A stretch of 64,000 nucleotides of DNA from Mytilus galloprovincialis (lineage: Eukaryota; Mollusca; Bivalvia; Mytilida; Mytilidae): NCBI RefSeq assembly GCF_965363235.1, contig NC_134850.1, positions 40,048,602 to 40,112,601 of the forward strand, in the 5' to 3' direction. The position numbers and the translations under genes are program-made. The notes under the pieces are model-generated. The model was not told the DNA's origin and did not search any database. It was given only the letters and a program-made list of their open reading frames with translations. Below are positions 60,001-64,000 of this stretch, in pieces; position 1 is the stretch's first letter; each line of letters begins with the position of its first letter.

Positions 60001-62825
60001 CTCTTCCATTGTGACTTGGAGATCGAAAAGAAAATGCCGACACATTCATCATATTTATGACAAAAAGGTACATTGTCTTAATTAAATTACCTAGTAATTA
60101 ACACCTTTGAAGTCTTATCCACAATAATTGATTGTAATGACATGATTAACCTGTTACCTGGGGGCAATCACCAGGTGTCATATATGTAATTTAACTTCTG
60201 ATAAGAAATCGATGAAACAAAAGGCAATTTTACCAAAACGGCAGAAGGGTTTTTCAGAAAACGGCGTCAGGGCAGAAGGGCGCGGCTTAGGGCACTCAGG
60301 GCGCGGCGCCCTTCTATTTTGGGCTAACGAGACCACTGCATAGGATTTAGACTTTTTAAAACTTGAACCATTGAACTAAATGGCTGGGAAGTACTTGCAA
60401 TGTCTACTTTCAATTTAAATGTATAAATATAATTTACCTAGCACTGGCAGGTGTTCTTTATAATAATAAATGCCTTGACCAGCTGTGACATATTTTAAGT
60501 CTACTTTTCCTTTATGTCCTACTCTGTATACATTGGTTGATCCTGTCTGCCATGCCACATTTGACACACTCCGCTCCGATTCAGAATCCCATCCTCTTAT
60601 CTCAGTTATCTTTCCTATTTTTCCTTCTCCACCTATAAACAATATTAAAAGTTTAATAGCTACAAAACTTGCTAAATGATAATTGGAAATTTTACAATTA
60701 ATTTTGATTACTTTATAGTTTATTTAAATGCAAAAATAAATTATTTTCAGAATCTAGATATTGTCATAAAGATCCTGTACGCATTACATTTTTAGTGTGT
60801 ATTTAGTAATAATCAGATATTGCGGATTAATTCAAAAGTTTCTAATATGAAACAGTAATACTAATCTGTTTGTATTGTAAATCACTTAAACACTTTATGA
60901 AAAATTAATAAATTTATGGAACATGTTTATGAATACAAAATTTAGAATACAGCAAAGTATTCTAAATCTGGATTTTTGTATTTCATAAACATGTTCCATA
61001 AATTTATCAACTTTTCATAAAGTCTTTATTTAATTAACAATACAAACAGATCAGTGCTGCTGCGCTAAAATAAAAATGCATTTAGCTCCACATAGAATAA
61101 TAGGATCAGACTTACCGTCTTGATTTCCCCAGTCCCAATCTGGTCCCCGTACAACTCTTGCTCCATTAATTAATCCCTGGGCTCTCACTTTTGTACTATT
61201 CAATGTATCTTTTCTTTTTGGCATTTTCACTCTAAAATCATATGAACACAAGTACAAATAAGGTATGAATGTATGTTGTATGAAAATTTACAGCAAACAG
61301 TGGACTGAAAAATAGTCTTAGTTTTCGTTTCTTTGAAATGCTTTAATTAACCAGGAAGTGATAAGGATCAATGCTGAAATTCTGACTACTTGAACCTGTA
61401 TTGTCCGTAATTATATATATCATTAGAGGGTTAAAACTGGGTATAAATTATAAATAATGTAGTTTGCATGTTATGTACATATAAACAAACTCATATGTAG
61501 TTTTTAACACTGCAGTTTCAGTAAGTTTTTAGCATCAGGTACTCCGAGGTTGTAAAAATCCCAATACAAATTATTGTCTATGAAATCAACCTTACAATCT
61601 ATATTAGATTTTTGAAAAAGTGTTGAAACATTACAGTAATTAGCCAAAATTTGTCACACTGAGTGTGAGTTCAAACCCTTCTCGTGCAGGTGCACTTGAC
61701 TTCTATCTTAATTGACTAGCATGGTCAGTTTTCCTATTGAAAGTCAGTGGTTTTTTTTTCGGCTATCTCCAAAAAATAGCCCAAAAGCGGTGCTTAAAAG
61801 TGGCGTTAAAACACAGAACATAAAAAAAATCTTTTTTTTTTACCAATTACATACCCTCCTACAAAGAACATATCATAACTTAATTACTTACCCTTTGGAG
61901 GAAAATGTTTCAAGACGTAGAAAGGCATGACCAAGATCATGCTTGTCATTCATATAACAATCTGTACACAGGTCATAGTCTAAACACTTAGTACACTTCC
62001 ATCTCATACCAGATATACCCTGGGTCTTACAGATATCACATATAATGTTTGGATGTTTTACACCTACAATTCACAGAAAAAAATCAACATCAAAATAATT
62101 ATGATAATCAAGAGTTTAAAGTTTTAAAAAAAAAACACATAAAATTAAATTACATGAATAAATGTAAGAGTTCACACATTCCAGCAACCACAGGCATTTT
62201 TATAACTTGTAATACTTGTAATCAACATATCAGACCAGAGTTCAAAGGTAGTGACATTTTGTACAAGTAAAAGCACATCTTTAACACTCACTCTTAATTG
62301 GAAAAGCGGTTTTTAATTGTTCTGCATGTATGTGCTGTAACATTTTATTAATCTTTGATCTTTGAATATGTTTTAAATTAACAATCTTCGACTAGGAATA
62401 TAGCATGAATAAGTGAAATGATTGTGTCTACATAGTGTTAAACGCATTTAGAGTTCTGACTATTTTTTTTTTAAATTTTGATCTTGGTATATTTTAATAC
62501 ATCAATTTAATCTCGCAAATTGAGGGACCTCTGAGCAGACAACTTCAAAATTATAATTATAAATCACTTCCAAGACATCTTATCACCAAAAATTCTTACC
62601 AACTGGTGCATTATCCAGCACACGAAGGTCATATTTTCCTTGGTAACCCACTCTGTAGTTTGTACGTGATCCAGAATCCCATTGCACAACGACTGTTTTA
62701 TCAGGTGAGGTTGAACTTCCTGGCTTCCCTATCTCAACCACAGTCCCTATGTGACCTTCACCATCGTCCTGGTTCCCCCATTTCCAATCTGGTCCACGAG
62801 TCACACGCAAACCAACTTCTAGCAT
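44852..62825 (-). CDS. MIB2: E3 ubiquitin-protein ligase MIB2 (mind bomb 2), 17 coding exons, ~922 aa
   Basis: Join, in transcript order: 62825-62600, 62063-61892, 61231-61116, 60632-60438, 58794-58655, 58425-58315, 57564-57460, 56516-56354, 55981-55845, 55232-55084, 53491-53335, 50549-50395, 49990-49864, 48564-48355, 47627-47452, 45844-45654, 45090-44852. The total is 2769 bp; every intron is GT-AG and phases match. Domains: MIB/HERC2 about 4-75, ZZ finger 84-121, second MIB/HERC2 about 155-235, MIB repeat region about 240-400, ankyrin repeats about 425-760, RING 799-833, RING 878-910. Length is close to vertebrate MIB2 (about 950-1010) and the two-RING layout separates it from MIB1, which has three. 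Known family role: cytoplasmic ligase that ubiquitinates Notch ligands and promotes their endocytosis in the signal-sending cell. The ATG at 62825-62823 opens directly into the first domain, as in the family. Confidence 0.95.
45654..45844 (-). CDS. MIB2: MIB2 exon 16: first RING finger
   Basis: Residues 780-843. Zinc ligands C799, C802, C814, H816, C820 (or C823), C830 and C833 lie in [20 protein letters not shown] and [14 protein letters not shown]. The first finger is compact, as in other mind bomb proteins. Not apparent as a standalone ORF. Donor GTATGT, phase 1. Confidence 0.95.
45974..46786. mobile_element. CTGTGGATTC family element, 813 bp, MIB2 intron 15
   Basis: The left end CTGTGCATTCATTTATTTTC and TCAATTTTCGTGGATAG; the right end is the inverse (CCCACGAAAATTGGTATACC ... 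AATGAATCCACAG). TA flanks both. It is four times longer than the other copies but has no coding sequence, so it is either a longer non-autonomous form or a copy with extra sequence inserted. Confidence 0.7.
46800..47110. repeat. Old remnant of pearl-like element C
   Basis: TTTACCCTCAATGTTCTATTTT, ATGATTGTGTCCATGTTTAGG and TAGCTCACTTGACCCTTCT follow the order of element C cores with strong decay. A second remnant at 47215-47352 keeps AAGTTTGGATTAATTTGGCC and AAAGTGATGAGAAAGC. Both lie in MIB2 intron 15. Confidence 0.65.
47452..47627 (-). CDS. MIB2: MIB2 exon 15: last ankyrin unit
   Basis: Residues 722-779. [20 protein letters not shown] then [20 protein letters not shown]. Corresponds to vertebrate AAVACFLALEGADVSYTNH..GRSPLDLA. 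Donor GTAAGT, phase 2; the in-frame TAA just past it is intronic. Confidence 0.93.
48355..48564 (-). CDS. MIB2: MIB2 exon 14: ankyrin repeats
   Basis: Residues 652-721. [54 protein letters not shown] and a polar tail [10 protein letters not shown]. Acceptor TTATTTTCAAG, donor GTAAGT, phase 0 at both ends. Confidence 0.95.
48850..48955 (-). repeat. Dispersed repeat G copy, MIB2 intron 13
   Basis: TTGAGAATGGAAATGGGGAAT, AGAGACAACAACCCGACCATA, GGTCACCAACAGGTCTTCAAT: close to 7855-7950. Only the terminal ~100 bp of the tail is present. Confidence 0.8.
49068..49244. mobile_element. CTGTGGATTC MITE, 177-bp copy, MIB2 intron 13
   Basis: CTGTGAATTCATTTATTTTT with GTGGGTACCAATTTTCGTGG; the opposite end is AAATAAATAAATCCACAG. 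TA flanks. The middle matches the 41558-41765 copy (ACATTTAAATTTGTGG). Confidence 0.8.
49250..49730. repeat. 25-bp minisatellite, ~19 units, MIB2 intron 13
   Basis: The unit CATGTTGTATGGTACTATGT + CTATG is repeated with few changes (mostly CTATA/CTATG). 25 is not a multiple of three, and no unit contains a stop in any plus frame, so all three plus-strand frames stay open for about 160 codons. These are artefacts, antisense to the MIB2 transcript. Confidence 0.95.
49864..49990 (-). CDS. MIB2: MIB2 exon 13: ankyrin repeats
   Basis: Residues 609-651. [20 protein letters not shown] then [20 protein letters not shown]. Matches the vertebrate KKEDGFTALHLAALNNH segment. Not apparent as a standalone ORF. 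Donor GTAAGC. Confidence 0.93.
50395..50549 (-). CDS. MIB2: MIB2 exon 12: ankyrin repeats
   Basis: Residues 558-608. [51 protein letters not shown]. The vertebrate counterpart has SDTPLHSAI and GFTLLHHASLKG in the same places. Donor GTAAGT, phase 2. Confidence 0.94.
51104..53203. repeat. Pearl-like element E, full length, MIB2 intron 11
   Basis: The head GGTGCTCCGCAGGGCGCAGC is followed by TTTATACGACCGCAGAGGTCG. Two kinds of tandem core follow: ~130-bp units at about 52130-52640 (CAACTTGAAAACTGGGCC) and ~170-bp units at about 52640-53110 (CCTAAACTGTTGGGACCAAA, TCAATCCCAACCTTCCTTTT). Then come a (GAC)n run and the hairpin ATACGACC...GGTCGTATAA at 53167-53203. The head's TTATACGACCGC is the exact inverse of the tail's GCGGTCGTATAA. 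Positions 51270-52030 include a ~157-bp tandem duplication. Confidence 0.8.
51706..51990. repeat. ~157-bp tandem duplication
   Basis: ATCAGCAACATTTTATATTGG, CAAATTTCCAATGAAGTTATT and GACATCATAGTCATGTCTGGC occur twice with very few differences. It lies inside element E or an insertion in it. Confidence 0.8.
53335..53491 (-). CDS. MIB2: MIB2 exon 11: ankyrin repeats
   Basis: Residues 505-557. [40 protein letters not shown], then RYKCNVNIQ. Acceptor TATTTTTACAG, donor GTAAGT, phase 0. The next exon is 2.8 kb away because element E occupies the intron. Confidence 0.95.
53560..54680. repeat. Pearl-like element F, MIB2 intron 10
   Basis: The head AAGGGTTCTGCTGAACCCAG (a hairpin, GGGTTC/GAACCC) lies near 53570. 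Core units of ~170 bp contain AGAAAAACTAAGTCCATTTA and ATACTATGTTTTGATCATAA. A short GCCGCCGCC run near 54599 and the tail CAACAAAAGTCAAAGGCTCGACAAAAAG follow, related to the end of element A (GTTGCAGGCTCGACAAAAA). Confidence 0.7.
55084..55232 (-). CDS. MIB2: MIB2 exon 10: ankyrin repeats
   Basis: Residues 456-504. [40 protein letters not shown]: canonical ankyrin TALxxAxxxGHxxIVxxLL and the start of the next unit. Donor GTAACT, phase 2. Confidence 0.95.
55845..55981 (-). CDS. MIB2: MIB2 exon 9: linker and start of ankyrin region
   Basis: Residues 410-455, [20 protein letters not shown] then [20 protein letters not shown], the first, divergent ankyrin unit. Acceptor TTATTGCAG, donor GTAAGT, phase 0. 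Confidence 0.92.
56354..56516 (-). CDS. MIB2: MIB2 exon 8: second MIB repeat, C-terminal part
   Basis: Residues 356-409, [20 protein letters not shown] then [13 protein letters not shown] and a polar tail. Two donors three bases apart are possible (GTAGTT after 56357 or GTTAGT after 56354); both keep frame and differ by one serine. I chose the second because GTTAGT fits the donor consensus better. Confidence 0.85.
56683..57133. mobile_element. ~450-bp TIR element, MIB2 intron 7
   Basis: GGTACCACGATCTCC, GACAAATTGATTTGTCCCC and GGTGTTATACTGCTTAA at the left are mirrored by GGAAATCTTGGTACC, GGGGACAAATCAATTTGTCC and AAGTAGTATAACACC at the right. Arms of about 95 bp hold a smaller palindrome ACAAATTGATTTGT. 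Non-coding. Confidence 0.75.
57460..57564 (-). CDS. MIB2: MIB2 exon 7: second MIB repeat, N-terminal part
   Basis: Residues 321-355, [20 protein letters not shown] then [12 protein letters not shown]. It follows the conserved GHGEW motif. Acceptor TGTTCTTAAG, donor GTAAGT, phase 0 both sides. Confidence 0.93.
57745..57850. repeat. Dispersed repeat H, short copy, MIB2 intron 6
   Basis: CTCCTTGTTGAAGGCCGTAC, GGAGAGTTGTCTCATTGGCA and ACACCACATCTTCCTATATC are the inverse of the start of the H family (compare 34590-34625). Confidence 0.7.
58315..58425 (-). CDS. MIB2: MIB2 exon 6: first MIB repeat, C-terminal part
   Basis: Residues 284-320, [20 protein letters not shown] then [11 protein letters not shown], nearly identical to the vertebrate MIB2 segment. 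Phase 0 at both ends. It was too short to be found by an ORF length cut-off. Confidence 0.95.
58655..58794 (-). CDS. MIB2: MIB2 exon 5: first MIB repeat, N-terminal part
   Basis: Residues 237-283, [20 protein letters not shown] then [17 protein letters not shown]. The [10 protein letters not shown] word is diagnostic of mind bomb. Acceptor TTTTGCAG, donor GTATGT. The longer ATG-initiated frame seen on this strand is out of frame with the protein. Confidence 0.95.
59108..60338. mobile_element. hAT-like non-autonomous element, 1.23 kb, MIB2 intron 4
   Basis: The left end CAGTGCTCCAGCTAGAATTC and the inverse of the right end CAGTGGTCTCGTTAGCCCAA share the CAGTG start and run into GGGGCAGGGTGCC against AGGGCGCCGCGCCC. 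CATAG flanks both ends (59103-59107, 60339-60343). hAT elements usually leave 8 bp, so the 5-bp match is only partly supportive. No transposase is visible; the interior is AT-rich with a G-rich right end (60241-60315). Confidence 0.55.
60438..60632 (-). CDS. MIB2: MIB2 exon 4: rest of second MIB/HERC2 domain
   Basis: Residues 172-236. [37 protein letters not shown] and [11 protein letters not shown] align word for word with vertebrate MIB2 (RGWD..., [22 protein letters not shown]). Acceptor TTTATAG, donor GTAAAT. Confidence 0.95.
60864..61051. mobile_element. 188-bp fold-back MITE, MIB2 intron 3
   Basis: ATCTGTTTGTATTGTAAAT and its inverse at the right end (AACAATACAAACAGAT); inside, ATAAATTTATGGAACATGTT pairs with AACATGTTCCATAAATTTAT and GAATACAAAATTTAGAATAC with its partner near the centre. 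It ends 64 bp before exon 3's donor side. Confidence 0.8.
61116..61231 (-). CDS. MIB2: MIB2 exon 3: linker and start of second MIB/HERC2 domain
   Basis: Residues 133-171. A basic linker ([18 protein letters not shown]) precedes [17 protein letters not shown]. Acceptor ATTTTAG, donor GTAAGT. An ATG within the linker is internal and not the gene start. Confidence 0.92.
61232..61891. other. MIB2 intron 2
   Basis: About 61655-61700 holds GAGTGTGAGTTCAAACCCTTC, which recalls a pol III B box (GTTCAAACC) and could be part of a SINE, but no A box is clear. No other feature is seen. Confidence 0.3.
61892..62063 (-). CDS. MIB2: MIB2 exon 2: ZZ zinc finger
   Basis: Residues 76-132 plus two bases. All eight likely zinc ligands are present: C84, C87, C99, C102, C108, C111, H117, H121, in [20 protein letters not shown] and [18 protein letters not shown]. 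Acceptor AATTGTAG, donor GTAAGT. Confidence 0.95.
62600..62825 (-). CDS. MIB2: MIB2 exon 1: first MIB/HERC2 domain
   Basis: Residues 1-75 plus one base. [20 protein letters not shown] then [19 protein letters not shown] and [13 protein letters not shown] are the hallmark MIB/HERC2 words and match vertebrate MIB2 closely. Donor GTAAGA begins at 62599. GATTTTAG lies 9 bases before the ATG and could be an acceptor for a 5' UTR exon. Confidence 0.95.
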
Positions 62826-63234
62826 AGTTACTTATCTAAAATCAAAATACATTATTAAATGATGATTTAACAAAAATAAATTTACTGATTTGTATCGAGC
62901 TTGCAACTTGGTGCTACTTCTTGTCTACTCTTTGAACCCTATATTTTTAAATGGAACCACACATATACTTTTATTTGGCCTTACTGTTACATACTCGTTA
63001 AGCATGATACATTGTAAGTGCCCATACCAAGTTTCCTAGGATATTTTTGAATATATCTCCCAATTGATATGATATTCCCAGGACTTGTATTTGCTATCAT
63101 GGTATCCTTGATAGAGGGTTGCTGCTCACAAGGAAGCTATTAAACCAAGAGTTTCAAAATGTGAAGTTGAAATCATCCCTTCATAAATTTTATAGATGCC
63201 ATCACAAGTTGGTTGACCATTATGGAGACGTACA
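62826..63234. promoter_or_regulatory. 5' flank or first intron of MIB2, no site resolved
   Basis: AT-rich. No TATA box or initiator can be singled out. GATTTTAG at about 62834-62841 (minus) could be a splice acceptor, in which case the promoter lies beyond the window. Confidence 0.25.
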
Positions 63235-63811
63235 AATGTAGTTTAATTTTGTACCCTTTGGGCCCCTTATTCCTAAACTGTTGGGACCAAAACTCCCAAA
63301 ATCAATCCCAACCTTCCTTTTATGGTCATGAACACTGTGTTTAAATTTTATAGATTTCTATTTACTTATAAATACTTAAGTTATGGTGGGAAAAACAAGA
63401 AAAATGCTTATTTGGGCCCCTTTTTGGCCCCTAATTCCTAAACTGTTGAGATTTCAACTCTCAAAATCAATCCCAACCTTCCTTTTGTGTTTATGAACCT
63501 TGTGTCAAAATTTCATTGATTTCTATTAACTTATACTAAAGTTATTGAGCAAAAACCAAGAATAATGCTTATTTAGACCCTTTTTGGCCCCTAATTCCTA
63601 AAATGTTGGGACCAAAACTCCCAAAATCAATCCCAACCTTCCTTTTGTGGTCATAAACCCTGTGTTAAAATTTCATAGATTTCTATTCACTTTTACTAAA
63701 GTTAGAGTGTGAAAACTAAAAGTATTCGGACGACGACGACGATGCAGACGACGACGCCAACGTGATACCAATATACGACCAAAAAATTTTCAATTTTTGC
63801 GGTCGTATAAA
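63235..63811. repeat. Pearl-like element E, 5'-truncated copy upstream of MIB2
   Basis: It starts in the second core type (CCTTTGGGCCCCTTATTCCT), has three ~170-bp units, the GAC-rich run (63727-63757) and the hairpin end ATACGACC...GCGGTCGTATAA. It lies 400 bp upstream of the MIB2 start codon, either in the 5' flank or in a first intron. Confidence 0.85.
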
Positions 63812-64000
63812 AACAGAGAATTTTGCAATATTGATGCAAATTATTTGGTATTTTAATTGAGGACACTTGCAGGTAAATAATTCAACCTCTGTGAATCAAT
63901 ATTCATGTGACCTTAAATTTTACCCCTTAGCTAGAATTTCATTCTGCATAACTTAGCCATCTTTAGTTTTGAAAGGGAAAAAATGCCATCATTGAAAGTG

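Noticed and set aside
61655-61700. tRNA gene or tRNA-derived SINE suggested by GAGTTCAAACCC
   Set aside because: A B-box-like word only; no A box, cloverleaf or terminal tail could be placed.

Overview
The window is AT-rich invertebrate DNA with short-exon, spliced genes in a sea of repeats. It carries repeat types typical of bivalve molluscs: 'pearl'-like elements with tandem cores and terminal hairpins, the tail GGGCCAGGTGAGCTAAAA, the motif GAAACGCGCGTCTGGCGTA, and the GATGTGGTATGATTGNCAATG family. A mussel-like (mytilid) genome is the best guess, but species cannot be proved from this sequence alone.

Two genes can be supported, both on the minus strand. (1) Positions 62825-44852 hold a complete coding region in 17 exons for a MIB2-type E3 ubiquitin ligase of about 922 residues. 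Its order is MIB/HERC2 - ZZ finger - MIB/HERC2 - MIB repeat region - ankyrin repeats - RING - RING. All 16 introns have GT-AG ends and the phases join without a break. (2) Positions 5227-3632 hold a three-exon gene for an unrecognised basic, proline-rich protein of 379 residues. An acceptor lies directly before its ATG, so an upstream non-coding exon is likely.

The rest is repeats. 1-1105: a fold-back element, long inverted arms around five tandem hairpin units. 2174-2713: a diverged tandem duplication. 9740-11560: a pearl-like element split by a reverse transcriptase fragment with its 3' tail. 14260-15000: a CT/GA tract. 15270-16090: a decayed LINE reverse transcriptase. 16986-17277 and 33263-33543: two copies of a TIR element with 3-bp TWA target duplications. 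17634-18749: a pearl-like element. 21180-31310: a ~205-bp satellite array interrupted by an 8.9-kb segment that has matching inverted ends, iterated 16-bp subterminal repeats and a 9-bp flanking duplication. 31340-33666: a tandem pearl-like array. 35125-38395: a pearl-like element interrupted by another one and by an 84-bp hairpin element. 38400-44850: gene-poor sequence downstream of MIB2 with several MITEs. The MIB2 introns hold a hAT-like element, two pearl-like elements, MITEs and a 25-bp minisatellite.

The two genes show no sign of working together: they are about 39.6 kb apart. The most unusual structure is the 8.9-kb segment at 21771-30668. The second is the shared plan (subterminal inverted repeat, tandem core, microsatellite, terminal hairpin, A-run) seen in at least five unrelated repeat families here, which points to one mobilisation machinery.
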